Shown piece after piece: positions 1-8,278 of a stretch of 64,000 nt of DNA. The notes under the pieces were generated by a model. That model saw only the letters and a program-made list of their open reading frames with translations. It ran no database searches and was not told where the DNA came from. This stretch comes from Sphingomonas jeddahensis (lineage in GTDB: Bacteria; Pseudomonadota; Alphaproteobacteria; Sphingomonadales; Sphingomonadaceae), in contig NZ_MPSB01000003.1 in NCBI RefSeq assembly GCF_001981525.1, positions 124,001-188,000 on the forward strand. Reading direction: 5' to 3'. The translations under genes and the position numbers were made by a program. Positions within the stretch are counted from its first letter, which is position 1. Every line of letters starts with the position of its first letter.

Positions 1-2248
1 GCGACGGGTGGAACTGAGCTTCGCCGAATATCCGCCGCTCCTGATCCGCGCCTTTCTGGCTGCGGAGGACAAGACCTTCTTCGAGCACCATGGCGTCGAT
101 TTTCCCGGCCTTGCCGGCGCAGTGGTCGATTACGTGTCCAAGATGGGCAGCGGCCAGCGCGCGCGCGGCGGTTCGACGATCACGCAGCAGGTCGCCAAGA
201 ACCTGCTGATCGGCAACGAATATTCGCCCACGCGCAAGATCAAGGAGGCGATTCTCGCCTGGCGGATCGAGGATACGCTGACCAAGCCGCAGATCCTGGA
301 ATTGTACCTCAACCAGATCTTCCTTGGCCGTAATGCCTATGGCGTGGAGGCCGCGAGCCATGCTTATTTCGACAAGGAACTGCACGAACTGAACCTGTCG
401 CAGATGGCCTATATCGCCATCCTGCCAAAGGGGCCTGCCAATTACGATCCGTTCCGCGATACGGAGCGCGCGCTGGAACGCCGCAACTGGGCGCTGGGCG
501 AGATGGAGCAAAACGGCTTCATCACCGCCGCGCAGCGAGCAGAGGCGCAAGCGCAGCCGATCGGCGCGATCCTGCAGCGGGTGCCCAAGTTCGAACGGGT
601 CGGCGGCTATTTCGTCGAGGAAGTTCGCCGTGAATTGATTGCCAAGTTCGGCGAAACGGCGCGCGATGGCCCGTACAGCGTGTATTCGGGCGGCCTATGG
701 GTGCGCACCTCGATGGATCGCCGCGTGCAGGAGGCTGCTGCTGAGGCGTTGCGCGATGGTCTGCTGCGCTATGATCGGGGGCGTGGCTTCTCTGGCCCGC
801 TGAAGAAGGTGGAGATTGATGGCGACCGCTGGCAGGTCGCGCTTCTCAGCAGCAACATCACGCTCGACTATGCCGATTGGCGTCCCGCGATCGTGATTTC
901 GCGTGACAGCAACGAGGCCAGAATTGGCTTTGCCGATGGCAAGGAAGGCACATTGCCCCGATCGGCGGCTCAGATGCCGCTGCGCGGGAAAGGCACGCCG
1001 GCGTTCGGCACGTTGACGCCTGGTGACATCATCGCCGTGTCGCCTTCGGGCAGTCAGTTCGCGCTACGATCGGTGCCGAAGATCTCGGGCGGGTTCGTTG
1101 TGCAGGAGCCGCAGACCGGACGAATTCTGGCGATGCAGGGCGGGTTCGATGCCTCGCTCCAGTCGTTCAACCGCGCGACCCAGGCGATGCGCCAGCCCGG
1201 CTCGACCATCAAGCCGATCGTCTATGCTGCGGCGCTGGAGCACGGCATGACGCCGGCTTCGATCATCGTCGACGGGCCGTTCTGCGTCGATCAGGGCGCG
1301 CGACTCGGGCAGAAGTGCTTCCGGAACTTCGGCAATTCGCGTGGCGCCGGCCCCCACACGATGCGTTGGGGCATCGAGCAGTCGCGCAACCTGATGACGG
1401 TACGCACCGCTGCCCAAACGGGCATGGCGAATGTCGTGCGGCTGATGAAGAACATGCAGATCGGCGACTATCAACCATACCTCTCCTACGCGCTTGGTGC
1501 TGGCGAGACGACCGTCACCAAGATGGTCAATGCTTATGGGGTGCTCGCCAATCAGGGGCGCTGGCATGATCCCACGCTGATCGACTACGTCCAGAACCGG
1601 CGCGGACAGGTGATCTGGCCGGAGAATTGGCGTCCCTGCGATCGCTGCAACATGCGCGATTGGGATGGCAAGGCCATGCCGCGTCCCGCTACGCGCGGGC
1701 GTCAGGTGCTCGACGCCATGTCAGCCTATCAGATGGTGCATATCACAGAAGGCGTGATCGAACGCGGCACGGCGACCATCCTGCGCGACCTGAAGCGCCC
1801 GATCTTCGGCAAGACGGGAACCAACACCGGGCCGAAGGACGTCTGGTTCATTGGCGGCACCCCGCAAATGGTGGCCGGCGTCTATATTGGCTATGATTCG
1901 CCGGTGAACCTCGGCAGCTATGCGCAGGGCGGCACGCTTGCGGCGCCGATCTTCAAGCAATGGGCCACCAAGGCGTATGAGGGGATGGACGTGTTGCCGT
2001 TCCGAGCCCCGGCGGGCATTCGCATGGTCCGGATCGATCGCGCCAGTGGTCGCCCGGTTTTCGGCACCTTTCCGACCAGCAATGATCCCAAGCCGGCGGT
2101 GATCTGGGAAGCGTTCAAACCTCAAGCAGAAGCTCGCCGCGCCCCGCGTCGCCCCGCCGCGGCGCAACCGACCGCCACTGCCACGGCAGCAGCGAAGCGT
2201 CGGACGAGCGACAGTGACTTCTTGCAGCGCGAGGGCGGCATCTACTAG
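1..2248 (+). CDS. mrcA: Penicillin-binding protein 1A (bifunctional transglycosylase/transpeptidase), 5' end outside window
   Basis: Class A PBP that polymerises glycan strands and cross-links peptides in the periplasm. The reading frame is open from the first bases, so the N-terminal membrane anchor lies upstream; the GTG at position 8 is internal. Family-51 transglycosylase motifs come first: EDKTFFEHHG with the catalytic Glu (about residues 20-30), GGSTITQQVAKNLL, and the FLGRNAYGVEAASHAYF segment. The transpeptidase domain follows, with the nucleophile Ser in GSTIKP, the SRN triad and KTGTNTG. The end is an Ala/Pro/Arg-rich tail. It is the first gene of a plus-strand run and is separated from prfB by a palindromic repeat. 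Identification is firm; only the missing start is uncertain. Confidence 0.95.
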   Translation, partial: RRVELSFAEYPPLLIRAFLAAEDKTFFEHHGVDFPGLAGAVVDYVSKMGSGQRARGGSTITQQVAKNLLIGNEYSPTRKIKEAILAWRIEDTLTKPQILELYLNQIFLGRNAYGVEAASHAYFDKELHELNLSQMAYIAILPKGPANYDPFRDTERALERRNWALGEMEQNGFITAAQRAEAQAQPIGAILQRVPKFERVGGYFVEEVRRELIAKFGETARDGPYSVYSGGLWVRTSMDRRVQEAAAEALRDGLLRYDRGRGFSGPLKKVEIDGDRWQVALLSSNITLDYADWRPAIVISRDSNEARIGFADGKEGTLPRSAAQMPLRGKGTPAFGTLTPGDIIAVSPSGSQFALRSVPKISGGFVVQEPQTGRILAMQGGFDASLQSFNRATQAMRQPGSTIKPIVYAAALEHGMTPASIIVDGPFCVDQGARLGQKCFRNFGNSRGAGPHTMRWGIEQSRNLMTVRTAAQTGMANVVRLMKNMQIGDYQPYLSYALGAGETTVTKMVNAYGVLANQGRWHDPTLIDYVQNRRGQVIWPENWRPCDRCNMRDWDGKAMPRPATRGRQVLDAMSAYQMVHITEGVIERGTATILRDLKRPIFGKTGTNTGPKDVWFIGGTPQMVAGVYIGYDSPVNLGSYAQGGTLAAPIFKQWATKAYEGMDVLPFRAPAGIRMVRIDRASGRPVFGTFPTSNDPKPAVIWEAFKPQAEARRAPRRPAAAQPTATATAAAKRRTSDSDFLQREGGIY

Positions 2249-2270
2249 ATCGCACGCTCGTTCATTGGAT

Positions 2271-2345
2271 CGTCATCCCCGCGGAGGCGGGGATCCATAA
2301 GCTCCGATGTCCGTGAGTATGGATTCCCGCTCGGCGGGAATGACG
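2271..2345. repeat. Palindromic repeat between mrcA and prfB
   Basis: Two imperfect inverted arms: CGTCATCCCCGCGGAGG-type on the left (2271-2297) and a TGGATTCCCGC...GGGAATGACG right arm (2320-2345), each itself a small hairpin. It ends 8 bp before the prfB ribosome-binding site and could act as transcript terminator or stabiliser for mrcA. It resembles the short palindrome at 38300-38328. Confidence 0.75.
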
Positions 2346-2363
2346 GATAATTGGAGAAGTATA

Positions 2364-3491
2364 ATGCGCGCCGAAGCGCAGGCCCATGTGGATACGATCA
2401 ACGAGGCGCTGGCGCTGCTGCGGCGCAGCCTCGACTGGGATCGTGCGCTGCGGCGCCTCGACGAACTCAACGCCCGTGTCGAAGACCCGACCTTGTGGAA
2501 CGATCCCAAGGCCGCTCAGGACGTGATGCGTGAACGCCGCCGGCTCGACGAGGCGATCACCGCCACGCGCACCATCGAGCGCGAGCTTTCCGATACATCG
2601 GAATTGATCGAGATGGCGGAGGCCGAGGGCGACGAGGAAATGGCGTCGGACGGCACCCGTGCGCTCGCCGAACTCGCCGACCGTGCCCAAAAGGACAAGG
2701 TCAAGGCGCTGCTGTCCGGCGAAGCGGACTCGAACGACACCTATGTAGAGATTAACGCCGGCGCCGGCGGCACTGAAAGCCAGGACTGGGCCGAGATGTT
2801 GCAGCGCATGTACACGCGCTGGGCGGAGCGCCACGGCTACAAGGTCGAACTGATCGACTATCACTCGGGCGAGCAGGCCGGGATCAAGTCCGCCACCCTG
2901 CTGGTGAAGGGCGAAAATGCTTACGGCTACGCCAAGGTTGAAAGCGGCGTTCACCGCCTCGTCCGGATCAGCCCGTATGACAGCTCTGCGCGCCGCCACA
3001 CCAGCTTCTCCAGCGTCTGGGTCTATCCGGTGATCGACGATTCGATCGACATCGAGATCAACGACAGCGAGCTTCGTATCGACACTTATCGCGCCTCGGG
3101 CGCGGGCGGCCAGCACATCAACACCACCGATTCGGCGGTGCGCATCACGCACTTGCCGACTGGCATCGTGGTGGCGTGCCAGAATCAACGCTCGCAGCAT
3201 AAGAACAAGGCAGAGGCCTATAACCAGCTACGAGCGCGGCTCTACGAGCACGAGCTTCGCAAGCGCGAGGAAGAGGCGAATACCGTCAACGCCGCCAAGA
3301 CCGACATCGGCTGGGGACACCAGATCCGTTCCTACGTCCTCCAGCCGTATCAGCTCGTGAAGGACTTGCGCACTGGCACCACCTCGACCTCGCCCAGCGA
3401 CGTGCTCGACGGCGACCTCGACGACTTCATGGCCTCTGCGCTGGCGCAGCGTGTGACGGGCGAGGCGGTCGAAGTGGAGGATGTGGACTGA
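2364..3491 (+). CDS. prfB: Peptide chain release factor 2
   Basis: RF2 recognises UGA/UAA in the ribosomal A site and triggers peptide release. The 375-residue product has the catalytic GGQ at residues 248-250 within [10 protein letters not shown], the RSQHKNK segment, and the codon-recognition tripeptide as SPY ([18 protein letters not shown]) where E. coli has SPF. ATG 2364 is chosen because GGAGAAG lies just upstream and the protein then begins as RF2 does; the open frame upstream of it is repeat DNA. The whole gene is in one frame, so the programmed +1 frameshift of many prfB genes is absent. The lipoprotein-like methyltransferase starts 2 bp after the stop. Confidence 0.96.
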   Translation: MRAEAQAHVDTINEALALLRRSLDWDRALRRLDELNARVEDPTLWNDPKAAQDVMRERRRLDEAITATRTIERELSDTSELIEMAEAEGDEEMASDGTRALAELADRAQKDKVKALLSGEADSNDTYVEINAGAGGTESQDWAEMLQRMYTRWAERHGYKVELIDYHSGEQAGIKSATLLVKGENAYGYAKVESGVHRLVRISPYDSSARRHTSFSSVWVYPVIDDSIDIEINDSELRIDTYRASGAGGQHINTTDSAVRITHLPTGIVVACQNQRSQHKNKAEAYNQLRARLYEHELRKREEEANTVNAAKTDIGWGHQIRSYVLQPYQLVKDLRTGTTSTSPSDVLDGDLDDFMASALAQRVTGEAVEVEDVD

Positions 3492-3493
3492 GC

Positions 3494-4294
3494 GTGCGAA
3501 CCGCCGTTTCCTGTTGGGCGATGACCGCATTGTTCCTGCTCGCTGCCTGCGATGGCGGCGAGCCGCTGATCAAACGCGAGCCCAAGGAACCCGGCCCGTT
3601 TCCGGCTGCCGATCGCCCGGTGGCAAGCATCGTCTCCTCGCGCTGGTCGAACGAGGAAGCGCGCGATCGACTCAACGAGGCGGGTGAGGTGATGGCACGC
3701 GCGGCGATCACTCCTGGAATGACGGTAGCTGATCTCGGCGCCGGGGAAGGCTATTACACCATCCGTCTCGCGCAGAAGGTTGGCCAGGATGGCCGCGTGC
3801 TGGCGCAGGACGTCATCCCCGCCGTTCGGGACATGCTTGCAGAGCGTGTGGCACGCGAGCGGCTCGACAATGTCAGCGTGAAGCTTGGCGAACCTGCCGA
3901 TCCGAAGCTGCCCGAGGCAAGTTTCGACCGTATCTTCATGGTTCACATGTATCACGAGGTTGAGGAGCCGTATGAGTTCCTGTGGCGCATGCGTCCCGCG
4001 CTGCGTCCGGGTGGGCTGGTCGTGGTCGTCGATGCGAATCGTACTACCGCCAATCACGGCACGCCCCCGCCGCTGCTCAAGTGCGAGTTTGCGGCGGTTG
4101 GCTATCAGCTGGTTACCATGACTCCGATGCCCTCGGCTGGCGGCTATTTCGCGACGTTCCGCGCCGCTGGCGCCCGTCCGGAGCCAGAGGATATCCGCGC
4201 CTGCCGCCTCAGCACGTCAGAGCAGGCCGCGCGCGCGAAAGCTGACGCTCGCATTGCCGGCAAGCACGAGATGGTCGACGAGCCGAATCCCTAA
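3494..4294 (+). CDS. Class I SAM-dependent methyltransferase with lipoprotein-type signal peptide
   Basis: 266 residues from GTG 3494, 2 bp after prfB. The N-terminus is a short positive region, a hydrophobic stretch and LLAAC, a lipobox with Cys at about residue 19. The Rossmann motif VADLGAGEGYYT follows near residue 75, then FDRIFMVHMYHEVE (motif II/post-motif) and LRPGGLVVVVD. So the fold is a class I methyltransferase but the protein appears to be exported and lipidated, where SAM should be absent. No substrate can be assigned. The last 78 bp overlap the convergent JAB gene. An ATG 9 codons downstream is the alternative start and would still leave most of the hydrophobic segment and the Cys. 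Confidence 0.85.
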   Translation: MRTAVSCWAMTALFLLAACDGGEPLIKREPKEPGPFPAADRPVASIVSSRWSNEEARDRLNEAGEVMARAAITPGMTVADLGAGEGYYTIRLAQKVGQDGRVLAQDVIPAVRDMLAERVARERLDNVSVKLGEPADPKLPEASFDRIFMVHMYHEVEEPYEFLWRMRPALRPGGLVVVVDANRTTANHGTPPPLLKCEFAAVGYQLVTMTPMPSAGGYFATFRAAGARPEPEDIRACRLSTSEQAARAKADARIAGKHEMVDEPNP

Positions 4295-4585
4295 CGTGTC
4301 CAGCGCCCCGGCGACCCGCCTGGTCGTGCGCAGGTCTTCGGGCGAGGGTTCGGGATCGCCCGAGGGATGATTGTGCGCCATGACAACGCGGCGCGATTCG
4401 TGCGCCATCGCCACGGCGACGGCCGTGCGCAGCGGCACGTCGATCGAGGAAATCGCGGTCGACGGTATGTGGTGGACGCCCATCGCCGCACCGGCTTCGT
4501 TGAGGAAGACGAAGGCAAGCGATTCGGTGGTCGCTCGCGCGATGGTGAGAAGGTGCGGAACGATTAAAGGGTCCAGCCCGTGCAT
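4217..4585 (-). CDS. Stand-alone JAB/MPN+ domain protein of the RadC family
   Basis: 122 residues that match only the C-terminal metal-binding domain of RadC: the JAMM motif reads AHNHPSGDPEPSPED (two His, Ser and Asp for Zn), followed by LGIRLVDHLVLAG and the usual SFRARGLL ending. The N-terminal helix-hairpin-helix half of RadC is absent; the frame upstream does not supply it. Overlap with the convergent methyltransferase tail is 78 bp. The RadC label implies DNA repair, but the function of this family is not settled; in other genomes it often rides on mobile DNA. No clear ribosome-binding site is seen before ATG 4585. Confidence 0.8.
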   Translation of the reverse strand: MHGLDPLIVPHLLTIARATTESLAFVFLNEAGAAMGVHHIPSTAISSIDVPLRTAVAVAMAHESRRVVMAHNHPSGDPEPSPEDLRTTRRVAGALDTLGIRLVDHLVLAGNASVSFRARGLL

Positions 4586-4681
4586 GTATGACGGGTTGGC
4601 GGTGACGGGCCATCGAACAAGCTCAATGGTTCACTATGGAGCCATCCGGTGAGTCGAGCGGCAGCAAGCGAAAGGAGCGAA

Positions 4682-5578
4682 ATGGGTCATCCCGAGCAAC
4701 AATATCTGGATCTGCTCGATCGCGTTCTCGTCAAGGGCGACGAGCGCATGGATCGCACCGGGGTGGGCACCAAATCGCTGTTTGGCGAGCTGCTGCGGTT
4801 TGACCTGAGCGCCGGCCAGGTACCAATCCTCACCACCAAGCGGGTGTATTGGAAGACTGCGGTGAAGGAGATGCTGTGGTTCCTGCGCGGTGGCACCAAC
4901 ATCCAGCCGCTGCTCCGCGACAATGTCCGGATATGGAGCGATTGGCCGCTGGCCCGGTATCGGCGCGAAACCGGCTCGGACATCACCCAGGCCGCGTTCG
5001 AGGATCGCATCGTCGCCGATGATGCTTTTGCCAACGAATGGGGTGATCTCGGCCCCGTATATGGCAAGCAGTGGCGCCGGTGGGTCGATGCTGCCGGTAC
5101 CGAGCACGATCAGATCGCGACGTTGATCGACACGTTGAAAACCAACCCGACCAGCCGGCGGATGCTGTTCCACGCCTGGAATGTCGGGGAACTTGACCAG
5201 ATGGCGCTGCCGCCTTGCCACATGGTGTACCAGTTTCACGTCAACACGCGCGGTGAGCTGAATTGCCTGATCTTCCAACGATCATGCGATCTGTTCCTCG
5301 GCGCCGCCTTCAACTTCACTGGCGGTGCGGCTCTGGTGCACATGCTTGCCCAGCAGGCGGGGCTGACGCCCGGCGAGCTGGTCTGGGTGGGAGGTGACGT
5401 TCACATCTACCTGAACCATCAGGATCAGGTGCGCGAGCAGATGGCCCGAGCGCCGCGGCCGCTGCCGACACTACGGCTCTTGCGCCGGCCGGCGTCCATC
5501 AACGATTATACGATCGAGGATTTCGAAGTGTCGGATTACGCGCCGCATCCGTCCATCCATGGCGAGGTCGCCGTCTGA
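4682..5578 (+). CDS. thyA: Thymidylate synthase
   Basis: Makes dTMP from dUMP using methylene-tetrahydrofolate. The protein of 298 residues contains the folate/dUMP motifs TTKRVYWK, GPVYGKQWR, the Arg pair TSRRM (about residue 159), the catalytic Cys in LPPCHMVYQFHV (residue 179), and RSCDLFLG. The segment after it reads AAFNFTGG where many ThyA have LPFNIA. ATG 4682 is chosen over an upstream in-frame start because AAAGGAGCGA sits immediately before it and the protein then begins at the family's usual place. No folA follows; the next gene is on the opposite strand. Confidence 0.96.
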   Translation: MGHPEQQYLDLLDRVLVKGDERMDRTGVGTKSLFGELLRFDLSAGQVPILTTKRVYWKTAVKEMLWFLRGGTNIQPLLRDNVRIWSDWPLARYRRETGSDITQAAFEDRIVADDAFANEWGDLGPVYGKQWRRWVDAAGTEHDQIATLIDTLKTNPTSRRMLFHAWNVGELDQMALPPCHMVYQFHVNTRGELNCLIFQRSCDLFLGAAFNFTGGAALVHMLAQQAGLTPGELVWVGGDVHIYLNHQDQVREQMARAPRPLPTLRLLRRPASINDYTIEDFEVSDYAPHPSIHGEVAV

Positions 5579-5670
5579 GACCTGTCTAGCTCGCCGTTTT
5601 GCGCTCGGAGGTAGGGAGCCACTGGTGTTCGGTGGCCTCAAGTCGCCGCGGGCAAACGGGAGCGGGTTTA

Positions 5671-7224
5671 TCAACCCTCAACGCCATCGAGCTTCGCCAG
5701 CCATCGGCCAAGGCGACCGCGTTTGTAGGCGAGAGCCTGGTAGATGTAGAGGCTCGCCCTCGCCCAGCGGGTGTAGAGCGGCGGCCAATTCAGGCGGTTG
5801 GCCGCCCAGGCCATGCGGTGGCTCCAGCGGGCGATCGCAGCACGCGTGCGATAGATGGCGCGTCGGCGCGACGGATGGCCGTCCGCACGCGGGGCGACGC
5901 GTTTGATGGGTGTGATGCGGCGCTTCTGCCAGGTCAGGCGATAGGCGAGCCCGTCGCGGCGCTGGCGGAAGCCGGCGGCCTGGGTGTTGGCGATGAAATC
6001 CGCGTCTACTCCCTTCAGGTCCAGCTGCCCGTCTTCGATCGCGGTGGCGATGCGAGCAGCGATCTCGGGGGAGCGGACGATCACCACGTTGGTCCCGCGA
6101 CCGTCAGAAGAATAAGGCTCGACCCAGGCATCGCCGAATGAGACATCGGCGCATTCCGCGACCACGTCGTCGCACGCGTCGCAGGCGCTGTTCTGAAAAA
6201 AGCCGGCACCCCAATCGCCGTCGGCGAGGTGGAACCAGTCCTGCCATCTCGCGGTGCCGTCGTTGAGGTCGAGATGCGCGGTGTACCAGTTGGCGGGGCG
6301 ATCAGGATCCTTGCGCCGGTATTCGACGGCGCGGACTTCGTTGCGATCGACGCCGAGTTGCCACGCGAAGCTGTCGACGAACTGCGCGCTTTTCATGTGG
6401 CCGCAGAACAGCCCGAGCAGGTGGGTGATGCGCTCGTTCAGGACCGGATCCTGTTCGCGCAGCAGGCTGACCGCCTTGATGAAGCAGGGAATGCCTACGA
6501 TCGCGTAGCGGCCTGGGGTGGTACGGATCTCGTGGAGGACTTCGGCGAGATCGACGGGATAGTAGCGCGAGCGGGCGCCTTCGAGGATCTGATCGGGCGT
6601 GCGCGAAATGCGGTAATGGAACAGGCGGTCGCCCGTGGAGGGGATGACGTGGGCGACGCCGTCAATCCGGCCGGACGCGAGGAGGTCTGCCGCAACCCAG
6701 CTTACCATGCCGCCTGAACTGCCGCGTTCTCGGAATGGGGGCTGGTGCGCGTGGCCGACGTAATTGGCTTCGTAGCGGCCCAGGCGGGGGTCATGGTGGC
6801 GGGCGGCGGGGAAGCGAGTGGCGGCTAGTTGGTCTTCGTTGCGAGCGGTGGGGGAGAAGGGGCAGGTGGTGGCGAAGGTCTCGCTTGTTCCCCCGCGGGG
6901 GCCGGCGTTGAGCATCGGGCCGGTACTGACTGAGCCCCGGCCTTCGTCGGGGAACTTGGGGGTGGTTTGGCTACCGCTACTCCCTTTCGTCACGCCGAGC
7001 TTGTCCCTGCATCCAGGCTGCCGCGCATTTTCAGGCTGGTGAGTTTGCCGAGGGCTGGATGCCGGCACAGGGCCGGCATGACGGTAATGGTCTAGCGTCG
7101 CTTTGCTCGGCTTGCGCTGGCCATAGCGGTCCCAAGCCATGCCCTTGGCCGCGCAGCCGCCGCAGCCGATGCACAGGCCTGAGGCTACGATGTCCGATGG
7201 GGTCAGCGTGTCAGGCGAGCGCAT
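5671..7224 (-). CDS. F420 hydrogenase/dehydrogenase beta-subunit-like protein carrying two in-frame repeat insertions
   Basis: Last gene of the minus-strand carbohydrate operon; 517 residues. The N-terminal Fe-S motif CIGCGGC (residues 18-24) is followed by about 70 residues that are translated palindromic repeats, then the conserved CPFSP, GSSGGMVSW, GIPCFIKAV, LFCGHMKS and SACDACDDVVAECADVSFGDAW segments of the family (Fe-S and FAD-binding domains). Proteins of this type are common in exopolysaccharide loci beside pyruvyl transferases, where their reaction is not established. The inserted DNA (6887-6955 and 6988-7083) is 69 and 96 bp, both multiples of three, so the frame survives. Whether the protein still folds is unknown. 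The start overlaps the upstream pyruvyl transferase gene by 14 bp. Confidence 0.8.
   Translation of the reverse strand: MRSPDTLTPSDIVASGLCIGCGGCAAKGMAWDRYGQRKPSKATLDHYRHAGPVPASSPRQTHQPENARQPGCRDKLGVTKGSSGSQTTPKFPDEGRGSVSTGPMLNAGPRGGTSETFATTCPFSPTARNEDQLAATRFPAARHHDPRLGRYEANYVGHAHQPPFRERGSSGGMVSWVAADLLASGRIDGVAHVIPSTGDRLFHYRISRTPDQILEGARSRYYPVDLAEVLHEIRTTPGRYAIVGIPCFIKAVSLLREQDPVLNERITHLLGLFCGHMKSAQFVDSFAWQLGVDRNEVRAVEYRRKDPDRPANWYTAHLDLNDGTARWQDWFHLADGDWGAGFFQNSACDACDDVVAECADVSFGDAWVEPYSSDGRGTNVVIVRSPEIAARIATAIEDGQLDLKGVDADFIANTQAAGFRQRRDGLAYRLTWQKRRITPIKRVAPRADGHPSRRRAIYRTRAAIARWSHRMAWAANRLNWPPLYTRWARASLYIYQALAYKRGRLGRWLAKLDGVEG
6887..6955. repeat. Palindromic repeat inside coding sequence (GTTCCCC/GGGGAAC family)
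   Basis: A 69-bp element bounded by GTTCCCC and GGGGAAC arms, with GGGGGCCGGCG and CCCCGGCCTTCG inside. A copy of the same length and design lies between fliH and fliI at 52702-52770. Here it is translated in frame as part of the F420-dehydrogenase-like protein. Confidence 0.8.
6988..7083. repeat. Palindromic repeat inside coding sequence (CATGCCGG/CCGGCATG family)
   Basis: A 96-bp element with arms CGTCACGCCGAGC...TGCATCCA and TGGATGCCGG...CCGGCATGACG. Its asymmetric centre (GCCGCGCATTTTCAGGCTGG and GAGTTTGCCGA) matches the element at 38180-38271 in the same orientation, which shows a family rather than a chance palindrome. It adds 32 codons to the host gene without a stop. Confidence 0.85.
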
Positions 7225-8272
7225 GATCTAGGAATCGGGTGGAGGCGGCGCGTTCGGCTGCGAGGCGATCGGGAAGATCGCTCGGCAGCGTGGCGAGCAG
7301 GTGGGCGAAGCGATCGTCGGGCGTCCCTTCCTCCACCAGGTGATCCTCAAGGCCCAATGCGCGCGTCAAGTCGCGGACCTTGTTGCGGCGATAGGGGGAG
7401 GCGGCGCAGATGAACGGGCGCGCGTGGCGGATCGCGAACACGCAGCCGTGGAAGAAATTGGTCGCGACTGAGTGCGCGCCCGCGATTAGCGCGGAAAAGT
7501 CGGCGGGGCTGACGTCGATGCGCTGCTCATCGGCGATCGCGCCGGGATAGCCGATGCTGACGAGGCGGGTGCCGGTCTGGTCGGCCCAGCGGCGCAGCTG
7601 GGTGGTGAACCAATCGGGGAAGCTGTGGCCGTACACCACGGCATAACGCTCGCGCGCGATCGAGGGTGCGGCCGCGGGGATGATCTCCGGGAATTGCAGG
7701 CACGGATCGAGGACAAGCGGTGGGTCGATCGCCGGGGCGAGCATCGCGCGACTGTTCTCGTCGCGGACGGAGACCGCATGAAAGCGGCGCAGGCGGTCGA
7801 GCCATGGCGTGTCGATGCCATCGCCCGCGTCGTGGTTACCGAAACTCGCGGCGTAGGAGATCAGGCGATCGGTGTTGCAGTGATCGCCGAAGAAGATCGA
7901 GGCGCCGCCGTACCAGGGATGGCGGAAGTTCCACACTTCGTCGCTGCCGACCACGATCGCGTCATAGCGTGGCATCTGGCCGGGGTCTTCGAGCGGGAAA
8001 GCGAGCGATAATGGGAGCGCGTCAACCGCGGCGATCAACGCGCGGGTTTTGCGGCCCAGCGCGGCGAAGTGACCCGGATCGGTTCGGACGGGCAGCGTGG
8101 GCTGAAAGGCGTTGCGCGCCTCCCGCCACTCCACCCGGCGCGAGCGGTGGTCGAGCAGCGCCGCGTCCAGCCCGCGGGCGCGCAGCCCCTCCACCAGGCA
8201 GCGCGCCTGCCAATAGGAACCGTAGTTGATTGACCGGTGGAAGGTGAGAACGCCGACCTTGCGTGGAGTCAT
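7211..8272 (-). CDS. Polysaccharide pyruvyl transferase family protein
   Basis: 353 residues of the CsaB/WcaK/ExoV fold family, which transfers pyruvate from phosphoenolpyruvate to sugars to make ketals on exported polysaccharides. Visible family features are the N-terminal VGVLTFHRSINYGSYWQA, the YDAIVVGSDEVWN block, RDENSRAML, the YGHSFPDW strand and the C-terminal HSVATNFFHGCVFAIRHARPF block with the usual FHG. It starts 6 bp after the oxidoreductase stop and overlaps the next gene, so it is translated from the same operon. The acceptor sugar cannot be told from sequence. Confidence 0.85.
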   Translation of the reverse strand: MTPRKVGVLTFHRSINYGSYWQARCLVEGLRARGLDAALLDHRSRRVEWREARNAFQPTLPVRTDPGHFAALGRKTRALIAAVDALPLSLAFPLEDPGQMPRYDAIVVGSDEVWNFRHPWYGGASIFFGDHCNTDRLISYAASFGNHDAGDGIDTPWLDRLRRFHAVSVRDENSRAMLAPAIDPPLVLDPCLQFPEIIPAAAPSIARERYAVVYGHSFPDWFTTQLRRWADQTGTRLVSIGYPGAIADEQRIDVSPADFSALIAGAHSVATNFFHGCVFAIRHARPFICAASPYRRNKVRDLTRALGLEDHLVEEGTPDDRFAHLLATLPSDLPDRLAAERAASTRFLDHALA

Positions 8273-8278
8273 TGCGGA

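Noticed and set aside
2364..2460. Programmed frameshift in prfB
   Set aside because: The gene is open in one frame from ATG 2364 through the GGQ domain; no in-frame UGA or slippery site is needed.
2262..3200. Long open frame antisense to prfB, and similar ones at 8324-9277, 18720-19778, 29923-31473 and 47574-49040
   Set aside because: High GC content makes long frames on the opposite strand common. These lie fully over genes with clear motifs and encode Arg/His/Ala-rich low-sense proteins without recognisable domains or ribosome-binding sites.
5261..5330. ThyA active-site loop with AAFNFTGG instead of LPFNIA as loss of function
   Set aside because: Catalytic Cys179, the Arg residues and the C-terminus are intact, and the loop variation appears to be a lineage difference.
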